From positions 9,275,501 through 9,339,500 of the forward strand of contig JAVHKY010000023.1 in NCBI GenBank assembly GCA_035079385.1: a stretch of DNA of 64,000 nucleotides, in the 5' to 3' direction. How positions within the stretch are numbered: position 1 is the first letter of the stretch; the number at the start of each line of letters is the position of its first letter. Positions 1 to 14,992 of the stretch are shown in pieces. Origin of the DNA: Aspidiotus rigidus (lineage: Eukaryota; Arthropoda; Insecta; Hemiptera; Diaspididae). The position numbers were made by a program, and so were the translations under genes. The notes below the pieces were generated by a model. The model saw only the letters and a program-made list of their open reading frames with translations, did not search any database and was not told the origin of the DNA.

Positions 1-175
1 CAGGCGCGGATCCATGGGGGGGTGAAATGGGAAAATTCCCCCACCCCAAAAAAAAACAACAAAACGACAAAAAATCTGTATTTTCGAAGAAAATGTAAGA
101 GAAAAAAAAAGGTCCTTCACACTTTTTTTGAATCATTCTCCCCCCCCCCAAAGTTATCGTCTGGATCCACACCTA
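1..175 (-). mobile_element. MITE copy A, CAGGCGCGGATCC family
   Basis: The window opens with CAGGCGCGGATCCA, and an imperfect inverted version, TGGATCCACACCTA, ends at 175. The whole segment matches the reverse complement of 57176-57320: both share a G-rich start, an A-rich middle, a GGTCCTT block and CCCAAAG..ATCGTCTGGATCC near the other end. It has no coding capacity, so it is a non-autonomous DNA transposon. The left target duplication lies outside the window. The superfamily is not certain. Confidence 0.75.
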
Positions 176-204
176 CCCCAGCTCTCCCAACTACCCCCAA
201 CTGG

Positions 205-735
205 TAAATTTGTTCTCTTCACTGACTCTCTCCCTTCACCACACTCCAATACAGACCCATACAACTCTAACCCAAGCATGTAACGTATTTTCCTCACGTT
301 TCTCACTTTGAACTCAATTAAGACCCAAATAATTTGCATACGAATCCCCGCGCACACCGAGACTTTCGAACATGATGCTGTTGATCAAGCCATCAAACAA
401 GTTACCTCCTTCACCCGAATAACTGATAATTCCTCCGTTCTATCTGTAGACTACAAAAATCATTACTTTTCATTCATCATCCAATCATGGAACACACTTT
501 GGAAAAATCTAACCAACAACAAACTCCATCGTATTAAAAAAATCCCTGTCTTCTGGTCATCATCCATGAGGAACACTAGACGAGAAGTCGTCGTTGCTCC
601 CTTGTCTAGATGCACACTCCCACATAAGTATATCTCACATCCTAACCCGCCCCTCATCTTGCCCCTACTGCCATCAAAACAATTCAACAATTGACCATTT
701 TTTCTCCTGCCTCTATTCTCATTTCTCTGTTTTTC
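205..735 (+). pseudogene. Decayed 3' end of a Jockey/I-type non-LTR retrotransposon (RNase H domain and zinc knuckle)
   Basis: Plus-strand translation, with frame changes and stops, gives patterns expected at the C-terminus of a Jockey/I-clade LINE ORF2. First comes VLFTDS, a beta-strand/Asp segment of RNase H. Then IPAHTE..DAVDQAIKQ matches the usual 'PxHxGIxGNExADxxAK' RNase H end. A Trp-rich linker and RNTRREVVVAPL follow, where family members have 'RREVVLTRLRIGHT'. The last piece is CPYCHQNNSTIDHFFSC (about 665-715), a CxxC...HxxxxC knuckle. At least two frameshifts (near 232 and 600-650) and a stop near 282 break it. No polyA tail is evident, because the following repeat arm starts at about 761. 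The homology pattern is recalled, not searched. Confidence 0.7.
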
Positions 736-760
736 CGCGAATATACCCTCCTTTTTCACA

Positions 761-1310
761 AGTCCATTTTACCACCCCCCCCTTTTTAAAATTTTCATTT
801 ATTGTTGACAAAATGAATTGTGCGCGATTTGTGTTGAATTGAGCTGCAAGAATTATGTTTTGTGTTTGCCCCCTTCCGAAGATATATAAAAAAGTCTCAA
901 GGGGGGCTGGTGAAACGATAGCCCCCCCTTTCTGAAATTTTGGTTTTTTTTTGGGCAAAATAAATTATGCTCGATTTGTGCTGAATTGTGCTGCAATAAT
1001 TATGTTTTGTGCTTGCTTCCTTCCGAAGATATAAGAAAAAGTCTCTAGGGGGGCTGGTGCAACAGCAGCCCCTTTTTTTTTGAAATTTGTAATTTTTGGG
1101 GCCAAATGAATTCTGCTCGATTTTTGCTGAATTGTGCCGCAAACTTTATGTTTTATGCTTCCTCCCCTCTTCTGGAATGGACGTAATTTTGTCAAACAAT
1201 AGACCCCAAATTTTGCATTCTTGTCTCGATGAATAAAATGTGCTAAATTAATTAGTGATGAAATGCGCAAATTTTATGTTTTACGCTTTCCTTTTTCTTT
1301 AAATATTCAC
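761..1310 (-). repeat. Left inverted arm: tandem ~147-bp units with GCACAA/TTGTGC motifs
   Basis: Three clear units and one degenerate unit follow each other, with related 'TTGTGCTCGATTTGTGCTG' segments near 811, 957, 1104 and 1240. Each unit has a TTGTGC cluster, then ATGTTTTGTGC, CTTCCGAAGATATA, AAGTCTC and a run of G/C (GGGGGGCTGGTG..CCCCCC). The same units occur in reverse complement at 20575-21266, so the satellite between them is framed by inverted arms. The outermost unit here (from 761, 'AAGTCCATTTTACC') matches the outermost end of the right arm. No coding sequence is credible here. Confidence 0.85.
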
Positions 1311-1319
1311 AATCCTCCA

Positions 1320-1694
1320 CAATACCCTCCCCCACTTTTCCAAATTTTAGCTGGGAACCTGTTTGTTCTATGGGACTTGGAAAATTTTTGACTATCAAGC
1401 TATTTGTATGTGAAGACTTGGAGAAATATTGACTTTCAATCTGGTAAAAACTGACCTAACCTAATAAAGTAAGTGGACCTTGACAAAAGTGAACAAGAAA
1501 TTTAGGAAACCTCTTCTATGGGCAGAATTTCATTATGAACGCATTAAGATTGAAATTCAAAATTGGAGTCCCTTCCTATCATACGATAGCTTGGAAGTTT
1601 AAATATTTCAAGTCATCCAACCCTATGCCAAATAAATTGATGGTCTGAATTTTTCTAGGTCTGACTTACATTACAAAAAAAAAAAAAAAAAAAA
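1320..1694. repeat. Dispersed 'CTTGGAAAAATTT' repeat and poly(A) next to the satellite
   Basis: This segment contains GGGAACCTGTTT, ACTTGGAAAATTTTTGAC, AAAACTGACCTAACCTAATA and GTCCCTTCCTATCATA. The same phrases recur near 37800-38100, 40020-40290, 41870-41960 and 59500-59990. An A-run of about 23 bases occupies 1674-1694. It looks like a degenerate dispersed repeat with no ORF. A purine-rich stretch (1695-1735) then leads into the first satellite unit. Confidence 0.6.
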
Positions 1695-4600
1695 CACAGA
1701 AAAAAGAGAGAAGGAAGAGAAAAATAGAAATTCTTTCATATAACCGTTCGAGATAGGTTATCAAACGGCGTTGGATCGAGGTCGTCGAGACGCACCTTGA
1801 ACACCTTATTTGAACCATATATTCCACGAACCTTTTTTGAACCATATATTCCATGAACATTTTTTGAACCAAATATTCCATGAATCACATTTTTGGCCAC
1901 AAATCGCTAACCGTTCGAGATAGGTTAAAAATTCAAACGGCGTTGGATCGAGGGCGTCGAGACGCACCTTGAACACCTTATTTGAACCATATATTCCACG
2001 AACCTTTTTTGAACCATATATTCCATGAACATTTTTTGAACCAAATATTCCATGAATCACATTTTTGGCCACAAACCGCTAACCGTTCGAGATAGGTTAA
2101 AAATTCAAACGGCGTTGGATCGAGGTCGTCGAGACGCACCTTGAACACCTTATTTCAACCATATATTCCACGAACCTTTTTTGAACCATATATTCCATGA
2201 ACATTTTTTGAACCAAATATTCCATGAATCACATTTTTTGCCACAAATCGCTAACCGTTCGAGATAGGTTAAAAATTCAAACGGCGTTGGATCGAGGGCG
2301 TCGAGACGCACCTTGAACACCTTATTTGAACCATATATTCCATGAACCTTTTTTGAACCATATATTCCATGAACATTTTTTGAACCAAATATTCCATGAA
2401 TCACATTTTTGGCCACAAATCGCTAACCGTTCGAGATAGGTTAAAAATTCAAACGGCGTTGGATCGAGGGCGTCGAGACGCACCTTGAACACCTTATTTG
2501 AACCATATATTCCACGAACCTTTTTTGAACCATATATTCCATGAACATTTTTTGAACCAAATATTCCATGAATCACATTTTTGGCCACAAACCGCTAACC
2601 GTTCGAGATAGGTTAAAAATTCAAACGGCGTTGGATCGAGGGCGTCGAGACGCACCTTGAACACCTTATTTGAACCATATATTCCACGAACCTTTTTTGA
2701 ACCATATATTCCATGAACATTTTTTGAACCAAATATTCCATGAATCACATTTTTGGCCACAAACCGCTAACCATTCGAGATAGGTTAAAAATTCAAACGG
2801 CGTTGGATCGAGGTCGTCGAGACGCACCTTGAACACCTTATTTCAACCATATATTCCACGAACCTTTTTTGAACCATATATTCCATGAACATTTTTTGAA
2901 CCAAATATTCCATGAATCACATTTTTTGCCACAAATCGCTAACCGTTCGAGATAGGTTAAAAATTCAAACGGCGTTGGATCGAGGGCGTCGAGACGCACC
3001 TTGAACACCTTATTTGAACCATATATTCCATGAACCTTTTTTGAACCATATATTCCATGAACATTTTTTGAACCAAATATTCCATGAATCACATTTTTGG
3101 CCACAAATCGCTAACCGTTCGAGATAGGTTAAAAATTCAAACGGCGTTGGATCGAGGGCGTCGAGACGCACCTTGAACACCTTATTTGAACCATATATTC
3201 CACGAACCTTTTTTGAACCATATATTCCATGAACATTTTTTGAACCAAATATTCCATGAATCACATTTTTGGCCACAAACCGCTAACCGTTCGAGATAGG
3301 TTAAAAATTCAAACGGCGTTGGATCGAGGGCGTCGAGACGCACCTTGAACACCTTATTTGAACCATATATTCCACGAACCTTTTTTGAACCATATATTCC
3401 ATGAACATTTTTTGAACCAAATATTCCATGAATCACATTTTTGGCCACAAACCGCTAACCGTTCGAGATAGGTTAAAAATTCAAACGGCGTTGGATCGAG
3501 GGCGTCGATACGCACCTTGAACACCTTATTTGAACCATATATTCCACGAACCTTTTTTGAACCATATATTCCATGAACATTTTTTGAACCAAATATTCCA
3601 TGAATCACATTTTTGGCCACAAACCGCTAACCGTTCGAGATAGGTTAAAAATTCAAACGGCGTTGGATCGAGGTCGTCGAGACGCACCTTGAACACCTTA
3701 TTTCAACCATATATTCCACGAACCTTTTTTGAACCATATATTCCATGAACATTTTTTGAACCAAATATTCCATGAATCACATTTTTGGCCACAAATCGCT
3801 AACCGTTCGAGATAGGTTAAAAATTCAAACGGCGTTGGATCGAGGGCGTCGAGACGCACCTTGAACACCTTATTTGAACCATATATTCCACGAACCTTTT
3901 TTGAACCATATATTCCATGAACATTTTTTGAACCAAATATTCCATGAATCACATTTTTGGCCACAAACCGCTAACCGTTCGAGATAGGTTAAAAATTCAA
4001 ACGGCGTTGGATCGAGGGCGTCGATACGCACCTTGAACACCTTATTTGAACCATATATTCCACGAACCTTTTTTGAACCATATATTCCATGAACATTTTT
4101 TGAACCAAATATTCCATGAATCACATTTTTGGCCACAAACCGCTAACCGTTCGAGATAGGTTAAAAATTCAAACGGCGTTGGATCGAGGGCGTCGAGACG
4201 CACCTTGAACACCTTATTTGAACCATATATTCCACGAACCTTTTTTGAACCATATATTCCATGAACATTTTTTGAACCAAATATTCCATGAATCACATTT
4301 TTGGCCACAAACCGCTAACCGTTCGAGATAGGTTAAAAATTCAAACGGCGTTGGATCGAGGGCGTCGATACGCACCTTGAACACCTTATTTGAACCATAT
4401 ATTCCACGAACCTTTTTTGAACCATATATTCCATGAACATTTTTTGAACCAAATATTCCATGAATCACATTTTTTGCCACAAATCGCTAACCGTTCGAGA
4501 TAGGTTAAAAATTCAAACGGCGTTGGATCGAGGGCGTCGAGACGCACCTTGAACACCTTATTTGAACCATATATTCCATGAACCTTTTTTGAACCATATA

Positions 4601-7600
4601 TTCCATGAACATTTTTTGAACCAAATATTCCATGAATCACATTTTTGGCCACAAATCGCTAACCGTTCGAGATAGGTTAAAAATTCAAACGGCGTTGGAT
4701 CGAGGGCGTCGAGACGCACCTTGAACACCTTATTTGAACCATATATTCCACGAACCTTTTTTGAACCATATATTCCATGAACATTTTTTGAACCAAATAT
4801 TCCATGAATCACATTTTTGGCCACAAACCGCTAACCGTTCGAGATAGGTTAAAAATTCAAACGGCGTTGGATCGAGGGCGTCGAGACGCACCTTGAACAC
4901 CTTATTTGAACCATATATTCCACGAACCTTTTTTGAACCATATATTCCATGAACATTTTTTGAACCAAATATTCCATGAATCACATTTTTGGCCACAAAC
5001 CGCTAACCGTTCGAGATAGGTTAAAAATTCAAACGGCGTTGGATCGAGGGCGTCGATACGCACCTTGAACACCTTATTTGAACCATATATTCCACGAACC
5101 TTTTTTGAACCATATATTCCATGAACATTTTTTGAACCAAATATTCCATGAATCACATTTTTGGCCACAAACCGCTAACCGTTCGAGATAGGTTAAAAAT
5201 TCAAACGGCGTTGGATCGAGGTCGTCGAGACGCACCTTGAACACCTTATTTGAACCATATATTCCACGAACCTTTTTTGAACCATATATTCCATGAACAT
5301 TTTTTGAACCAAATATTCCATGAATCACATTTTTGGCCACAAATCGCTAACCGTTCGAGATAGGTTAAAAATTCAAACGGCGTTGGATCGAGGGCGTCGA
5401 GACGCACCTTGAACACCTTATTTGAACCATATATTCCACGAACCTTTTTTGAACCATATATTCCATGAACATTTTTTGAACCAAATATTCCATGAATCAC
5501 ATTTTTGGCCACAAACCGCTAACCGTTCGAGATAGGTTAAAAATTCAAACGGCGTTGGATCGAGGTCGTCGAGACGCACCTTGAACACCTTATTTCAACC
5601 ATATATTCCACGAACCTTTTTTGAACCATATATTCCATGAACATTTTTTGAACCAAATATTCCATGAATCACATTTTTTGCCACAAATCGCTAACCGTTC
5701 GAGATAGGTTAAAAATTCAAACGGCGTTGGATCGAGGGCGTCGAGACGCACCTTGAACACCTTATTTGAACCATATATTCCACGAACCTTTTTTGAACCA
5801 TATATTCCATGAACATTTTTTGAACCAAATATTCCATGAATCACATTTTTTGCCACAAATCGCTAACCGTTCGAGATAGGTTAAAAATTCAAACGGCGTT
5901 GGATCGAGGGCGTCGAGACGCACCTTGAACACCTTATTTGAACCATATATTCCATGAACCTTTTTTGAACCATATATTCCATGAACATTTTTTGAACCAA
6001 ATATTCCATGAATCACATTTTTGGCCACAAATCGCTAACCGTTCGAGATAGGTTAAAAATTCAAACGGCGTTGGATCGAGGGCGTCGAGACGCACCTTGA
6101 ACACCTTATTTGAACCATATATTCCACGAACCTTTTTTGAACCATATATTCCATGAACATTTTTTGAACCAAATATTCCATGAATCACATTTTTGGCCAC
6201 AAACCGCTAACCGTTCGAGATAGGTTAAAAATTCAAACGGCGTTGGATCGAGGGCGTCGAGACGCACCTTGAACACCTTATTTGAACCATATATTCCACG
6301 AACCTTTTTTGAACCATATATTCCATGAACATTTTTTGAACCAAATATTCCATGAATCACATTTTTGGCCACAAACCGCTAACCGTTCGAGATAGGTTAA
6401 AAATTCAAACGGCGTTGGATCGAGGTCGTCGAGACGCACCTTGAACACCTTATTTCAACCATATATTCCACGAACCTTTTTTGAACCATATATTCCATGA
6501 ACATTTTTTGAACCAAATATTCCATGAATCACATTTTTTGCCACAAATCGCTAACCGTTCGAGATAGGTTAAAAATTCAAACGGCGTTGGATCGAGGGCG
6601 TCGAGACGCACCTTGAACACCTTATTTGAACCATATATTCCATGAACCTTTTTTGAACCATATATTCCATGAACATTTTTTGAACCAAATATTCCATGAA
6701 TCACATTTTTGGCCACAAATCGCTAACCGTTCGAGATAGGTTAAAAATTCAAACGGCGTTGGATCGAGGGCGTCGAGACGCACCTTGAACACCTTATTTG
6801 AACCATATATTCCACGAACCTTTTTTGAACCATATATTCCATGAACATTTTTTGAACCAAATATTCCATGAATCACATTTTTGGCCACAAACCGCTAACC
6901 GTTCGAGATAGGTTAAAAATTCAAACGGCGTTGGATCGAGGGCGTCGAGACGCACCTTGAACACCTTATTTGAACCATATATTCCACGAACCTTTTTTGA
7001 ACCATATATTCCATGAACATTTTTTGAACCAAATATTCCATGAATCACATTTTTGGCCACAAACCGCTAACCGTTCGAGATAGGTTAAAAATTCAAACGG
7101 CGTTGGATCGAGGGCGTCGATACGCACCTTGAACACCTTATTTGAACCATATATTCCACGAACCTTTTTTGAACCATATATTCCATGAACATTTTTTGAA
7201 CCAAATATTCCATGAATCACATTTTTGGCCACAAACCGCTAACCGTTCGAGATAGGTTAAAAATTCAAACGGCGTTGGATCGAGGTCGTCGAGACGCACC
7301 TTGAACACCTTATTTCAACCATATATTCCACGAACCTTTTTTGAACCATATATTCCATGAACATTTTTTGAACCAAATATTCCATGAATCACATTTTTGG
7401 CCACAAATCGCTAACCGTTCGAGATAGGTTAAAAATTCAAACGGCGTTGGATCGAGGGCGTCGAGACGCACCTTGAACACCTTATTTGAACCATATATTC
7501 CACGAACCTTTTTTGAACCATATATTCCATGAACATTTTTTGAACCAAATATTCCATGAATCACATTTTTGGCCACAAACCGCTAACCGTTCGAGATAGG

Positions 7601-10600
7601 TTAAAAATTCAAACGGCGTTGGATCGAGGGCGTCGAGACGCACCTTGAACACCTTATATGAACCATATATTCCATGAACCTTTTTTGAACCATATATTCC
7701 ATGAACATTTTTTGAACCAAATATTCCATGAATCACATTTTTGGCCACAAATCGCTAACCGTTCGAGATAGGTTAAAAATTCAAACGGCGTTGGATCGAG
7801 GGCGTCGAGACGCACCTTGAACACCTTATTTGAACCATATATTCCATGAACCTTTTTTGAACCATATATTCCATGAACATTTTTTGAACCAAATATTCCA
7901 TGAATCACATTTTTGGCCACAAATCGCTAACCGTTCGAGATAGGTTAAAAATTCAAACGGCGTTGGATCGAGGGCGTCGAGACGCACCTTGAACACCTTA
8001 TTTGAACCATATATTCCACGAACCTTTTTTGAACCATATATTCCATGAACATTTTTTGAACCAAATATTCCATGAATCACATTTTTGGCCACAAACCGCT
8101 AACCGTTCGAGATAGGTTAAAAATTCAAACGGCGTTGGATCGAGGGCGTCGAGACGCACCTTGAACACCTTATTTGAACCATATATTCCACGAACCTTTT
8201 TTGAACCATATATTCCATGAACATTTTTTGAACCAAATATTCCATGAATCACATTTTTTGCCACAAATCGCTAACCGTTCGAGATAGGTTAAAAATTCAA
8301 ACGGCGTTGGATCGAGGGCGTCGAGACGCACCTTGAACACCTTATTTGAACCATATATTCCATGAACCTTTTTTGAACCATATATTCCATGAACATTTTT
8401 TGAACCAAATATTCCATGAATCACATTTTTGGCCACAAATCGCTAACCGTTCGAGATAGGTTAAAAATTCAAACGGCGTTGGATCGAGGGCGTCGAGACG
8501 CACCTTGAACACCTTATTTGAACCATATATTCCACGAACCTTTTTTGAACCATATATTCCATGAACATTTTTTGAACCAAATATTCCATGAATCACATTT
8601 TTGGCCACAAACCGCTAACCGTTCGAGATAGGTTAAAAATTCAAACGGCGTTGGATCGAGGGCGTCGAGACGCACCTTGAACACCTTATTTGAACCATAT
8701 ATTCCACGAACCTTTTTTGAACCATATATTCCATGAACATTTTTTGAACCAAATATTCCATGAATCACATTTTTGGCCACAAACCGCTAACCGTTCGAGA
8801 TAGGTTAAAAATTCAAACGGCGTTGGATCGAGGGCGTCGATACGCACCTTGAACACCTTATTTGAACCATATATTCCACGAACCTTTTTTGAACCATATA
8901 TTCCATGAACATTTTTTGAACCAAATATTCCATGAATCACATTTTTGGCCACAAACCGCTAACCGTTCGAGATAGGTTAAAAATTCAAACGGCGTTGGAT
9001 CGAGGTCGTCGAGACGCACCTTGAACACCTTATTTGAACCATATATTCCACGAACCTTTTTTGAACCATATATTCCATGAACATTTTTTGAACCAAATAT
9101 TCCATGAATCACATTTTTGGCCACAAATCGCTAACCGTTCGAGATAGGTTAAAAATTCAAACGGCGTTGGATCGAGGGCGTCGAGACGCACCTTGAACAC
9201 CTTATTTGAACCATATATTCCACGAACCTTTTTTGAACCATATATTCCATGAACATTTTTTGAACCAAATATTCCATGAATCACATTTTTGGCCACAAAC
9301 CGCTAACCGTTCGAGATAGGTTAAAAATTCAAACGGCGTTGGATCGAGGTCGTCGAGACGCACCTTGAACACCTTATTTCAACCATATATTCCACGAACC
9401 TTTTTTGAACCATATATTCCATGAACATTTTTTGAACCAAATATTCCATGAATCACATTTTTTGCCACAAATCGCTAACCGTTCGAGATAGGTTAAAAAT
9501 TCAAACGGCGTTGGATCGAGGGCGTCGAGACGCACCTTGAACACCTTATTTGAACCATATATTCCATGAACCTTTTTTGAACCATATATTCCATGAACAT
9601 TTTTTGAACCAAATATTCCATGAATCACATTTTTGGCCACAAATCGCTAACCGTTCGAGATAGGTTAAAAATTCAAACGGCGTTGGATCGAGGGCGTCGA
9701 GACGCACCTTGAACACCATATTTGAACCATATATTCCACGAACCTTTTTTGAACCATATATTCCATGAACATTTTTTGAACCAAATATTCCATGAATCAC
9801 ATTTTTGGCCACAAACCGCTAACCGTTCGAGATAGGTTAAAAATTCAAACGGCGTTGGATCGAGGGCGTCGAGACGCACCTTGAACACCTTATTTGAACC
9901 ATATATTCCACGAACCTTTTTTGAACCATATATTCCATGAACATTTTTTGAACCAAATATTCCATGAATCACATTTTTGGCCACAAACCGCTAACCGTTC
10001 GAGATAGGTTAAAAATTCAAACGGCGTTGGATCGAGGGCGTCGATACGCACCTTGAACACCTTATTTGAACCATATATTCCACGAACCTTTTTTGAACCA
10101 TATATTCCATGAACATTTTTTGAACCAAATATTCCATGAATCACATTTTTTGCCACAAATCGCTAACCGTTCGAGATAGGTTAAAAATTCAAACGGCGTT
10201 GGATCGAGGGCGTCGAGACGCACCTTGAACACCTTATTTGAACCATATATTCCATGAACCTTTTTTGAACCATATATTCCATGAACATTTTTTGAACCAA
10301 ATATTCCATGAATCACATTTTTGGCCACAAATCGCTAACCGTTCGAGATAGGTTAAAAATTCAAACGGCGTTGGATCGAGGGCGTCGAGACGCACCTTGA
10401 ACACCTTATTTGAACCATATATTCCACGAACCTTTTTTGAACCATATATTCCATGAACATTTTTTGAACCAAATATTCCATGAATCACATTTTTGGCCAC
10501 AAACCGCTAACCGTTCGAGATAGGTTAAAAATTCAAACGGCGTTGGATCGAGGGCGTCGAGACGCACCTTGAACACCTTATTTGAACCATATATTCCACG

Positions 10601-13600
10601 AACCTTTTTTGAACCATATATTCCATGAACATTTTTTGAACCAAATATTCCATGAATCACATTTTTGGCCACAAACCGCTAACCGTTCGAGATAGGTTAA
10701 AAATTCAAACGGCGTTGGATCGAGGTCGTCGAGACGCACCTTGAACACCTTATTTCAACCATATATTCCACGAACCTTTTTTGAACCATATATTCCATGA
10801 ACATTTTTTGAACCAAATATTCCATGAATCACATTTTTTGCCACAAATCGCTAACCGTTCGAGATAGGTTAAAAATTCAAACGGCGTTGGATCGAGGGCG
10901 TCGAGACGCACCTTGAACACCTTATTTGAACCATATATTCCATGAACCTTTTTTGAACCATATATTCCATGAACATTTTTTGAACCAAATATTCCATGAA
11001 TCACATTTTTGGCCACAAATCGCTAACCGTTCGAGATAGGTTAAAAATTCAAACGGCGTTGGATCGAGGGCGTCGAGACGCACCTTGAACACCTTATTTG
11101 AACCATATATTCCACGAACCTTTTTTGAACCATATATTCCATGAACATTTTTTGAACCAAATATTCCATGAATCACATTTTTGGCCACAAACCGCTAACC
11201 GTTCGAGATAGGTTAAAAATTCAAACGGCGTTGGATCGAGGGCGTCGAGACGCACCTTGAACACCTTATTTGAACCATATATTCCACGAACCTTTTTTGA
11301 ACCATATATTCCATGAACATTTTTTGAACCAAATATTCCATGAATCACATTTTTGGCCACAAACCGCTAACCGTTCGAGATAGGTTAAAAATTCAAACGG
11401 CGTTGGATCGAGGGCGTCGATACGCACCTTGAACACCTTATTTGAACCATATATTCCACGAACCTTTTTTGAACCATATATTCCATGAACATTTTTTGAA
11501 CCAAATATTCCATGAATCACATTTTTGGCCACAAACCGCTAACCGTTCGAGATAGGTTAAAAATTCAAACGGCGTTGGATCGAGGTCGTCGAGACGCACC
11601 TTGAACACCTTATTTGAACCATATATTCCACGAACCTTTTTTGAACCATATATTCCATGAACATTTTTTGAACCAAATATTCCATGAATCACATTTTTGG
11701 CCACAAATCGCTAACCGTTCGAGATGGGTTAAAAATTCAAACGGCGTTGGATCGAGGGCGTCGAGACGCACCTTGAACACCTTATTTGAACCATATATTC
11801 CACGAACCTTTTTTGAACCATATATTCCATGAACATTTTTTGAACCAAATATTCCATGAATCACATTTTTGGCCACAAACCGCTAACCGTTCGAGATAGG
11901 TTAAAAATTCAAACGGCGTTGGATCGAGGTCGTCGAGACGCACCTTGAACACCTTATTTCAACCATATATTCCACGAACCTTTTTTGAACCATATATTCC
12001 ATGAACATTTTTTGAACCAAATATTCCATGAATCACATTTTTTGCCACAAATCGCTAACCGTTCGAGATAGGTTAAAAATTCAAACGGCGTTGGATCGAG
12101 GGCGTCGAGACGCACCTTGAACACCTTATTTGAACCATATATTCCATGAACCTTTTTTGAACCATATATTCCATGAACATTTTTTGAACCAAATATTCCA
12201 TGAATCACATTTTTGGCCACAAATCGCTAACCGTTCGAGATAGGTTAAAAATTCAAACGGCGTTGGATCGAGGGCGTCGAGACGCACCTTGAACACCTTA
12301 TTTGAACCATATATTCCACGAACCTTTTTTGAACCATATATTCCATGAACATTTTTTGAACCAAATATTCCATGAATCACATTTTTGGCCACAAACCGCT
12401 AACCGTTCGAGATAGGTTAAAAATTCAAACGGCGTTGGATCGAGGGCGTCGAGACGCACCTTGAACACCTTATTTGAACCATATATTCCACGAACCTTTT
12501 TTGAACCATATATTCCATGAACATTTTTTGAACCAAATATTCCATGAATCACATTTTTGGCCACAAACCGCTAACCGTTCGAGATAGGTTAAAAATTCAA
12601 ACGGCGTTGGATCGAGGTCGTCGAGACGCACCTTGAACACCTTATTTCAACCATATATTCCACGAACCTTTTTTGAACCATATATTCCATGAACATTTTT
12701 TGAACCAAATATTCCATGAATCACATTTTTTGCCACAAATCGCTAACCGTTCGAGATAGGTTAAAAATTCAAACGGCGTTGGATCGAGGGCGTCGAGACG
12801 CACCTTGAACACCTTATTTGAACCATATATTCCATGAACCTTTTTTGAACCATATATTCCATGAACATTTTTTGAACCAAATATTCCATGAATCACATAT
12901 TTGGCCACAAATCGCTAACCGTTCGAGATAGGTTAAAAATTCAAACGGCGTTGGATCGAGGGCGTCGAGACGCACCTTGAACACCTTATTTGAACCATAT
13001 ATTCCACGAACCTTTTTTGAACCATATATTCCATGAACATTTTTTGAACCAAATATTCCATGAATCACATTTTTGGCCACAAATCGCTAACCGTTCGAGA
13101 TAGGTTAAAAATTCAAACGGCGTTGGATCGAGGGCGTCGAGACGCACCTTGAACACCTTATTTGAACCATATATTCCACGAACCTTTTTTGAACCATATA
13201 TTCCATGAACATTTTTTGAACCAAATATTCCATGAATCACATTTTTGGCCACAAATCGCTAACCGTTCGAGATAGGTTAAAAATTCAAACGGCGTTGGAT
13301 CGAGGGCGTCGAGACGCACCTTGAACACCTTATTTGAACCATATATTCCATGAACCTTTTTTGAACCATATATTCCATGAACATTTTTTGAACCAAATAT
13401 TCCATGAATCACATTTTTGGCCACAAATCGCTAACCGTTCGAGATAGGTTAAAAATTCAAACGGCGTTGGATCGAGGGCGTCGAGACGCACCTTGAACAC
13501 CTTATTTGAACCATATATTCCACGAACCTTTTTTGAACCATATATTCCATGAACATTTTTTGAACCAAATATTCCATGAATCACATTTTTGGCCACAAAC

Positions 13601-14959
13601 CGCTAACCGTTCGAGATAGGTTAAAAATTCAAACGGCGTTGGATCGAGGTCGTCGAGACGCACCTTGAACACCTTATTTCAACCATATATTCCACGAACC
13701 TTTTTTGAACCATATATTCCATGAACATTTTTTGAACCAAATATTCCATGAATCACATTTTTTGCCACAAATCGCTAACCGTTCGAGATAGGTTAAAAAT
13801 TCAAACGGCGTTGGATCGAGGGCGTCGAGACGCACCTTGAACACCTTATTTGAACCATATATTCCATGAACCTTTTTTGAACCATATATTCCATGAACAT
13901 TTTTTGAACCAAATATTCCATGAATCACATTTTTGGCCACCAATCGCTAACCGTTCGAGATAGGTTAAAAATTCAAACGGCGTTGGATCGAGGGCGTCGA
14001 GACGCACCTTGAACACCTTATTTGAACCATATATTCCATGAACCTTTTTTGAACCATATATTCCATGAACATTTTTTGAACCAAATATTCCATGAATCAC
14101 ATTTTTGGCCACAAATCGCTAACCGTTCGAGATAGGTTAAAAATTCAAACGGCGTTGGATCGAGGGCGTCGAGACGCACCTTGAACACCTTATTTGAACC
14201 ATATATTCCACGAACCTTTTTTGAACCATATATTCCATGAACATTTTTTGAACCAAATATTCCATGAATCACATTTTTGGCCACAAACCGCTAACCGTTC
14301 GAGATAGGTTAAAAATTCAAACGGCGTTGGATCGAGGGCGTCGAGACGCACCTTGAACACCTTATTTGAACCATATATTCCACGAACCTTTTTTGAACCA
14401 TATATTCCATGAACATTTTTTGAACCAAATATTCCATGAATCACATTTTTGGCCACAAACCGCTAACCGTTCGAGATAGGTTAAAAATTCAAACGGCGTT
14501 GGATCGAGGTCGTCGAGACGCACCTTGAACACCTTATTTCAACCATATATTCCACGAACCTTTTTTGAACCATATATTCCATGAACATTTTTTGAACCAA
14601 ATATTCCATGAATCACATTTTTTGCCACAAATCGCTAACCGTTCGAGATAGGTTAAAAATTCAAACGGCGTTGGATCGAGGGCGTCGAGACGCACCTTGA
14701 ACACCTTATTTGAACCATATATTCCATGAACCTTTTTTGAACCATATATTCCATGAACATTTTTTGAACCAAATATTCCATGAATCACATATTTGGCCAC
14801 AAATCGCTAACCGTTCGAGATAGGTTAAAAATTCAAACGGCGTTGGATCGAGGGCGTCGAGACGCACCTTGAACACCTTATTTGAACCATATATTCCACG
14901 AACCTTTTTTGAACCATATATTCCATGAACATTTTTTGAACCAAATATTCCATGAATCA

Positions 14960-14992
14960 CATTTTGAACCAAATATTCCATGAATCACATTT
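14960..14992. repeat. Variant satellite unit with an extra 28-bp subrepeat (first copy)
   Basis: In this unit the GAACCAAATATTCCATGAATCA subrepeat occurs twice in a row, with GAACC at 14938 and again at 14966, making the unit 200 bp. The identical insertion recurs near 16880-16912, exactly 1920 bp later (11 units plus 28 bp). The flanking unit order is also identical, so the second insertion is a copy of the first made by duplication of a multi-unit block. Confidence 0.92.

Noticed and set aside
1908..2079. tRNA-derived origin of the satellite because CCGTTCGAGATAGG resembles a B box (GGTTCGANTCC)
   Set aside because: Only the TTCGA core matches. No A box at the proper distance and no cloverleaf could be drawn, so the match is within chance.
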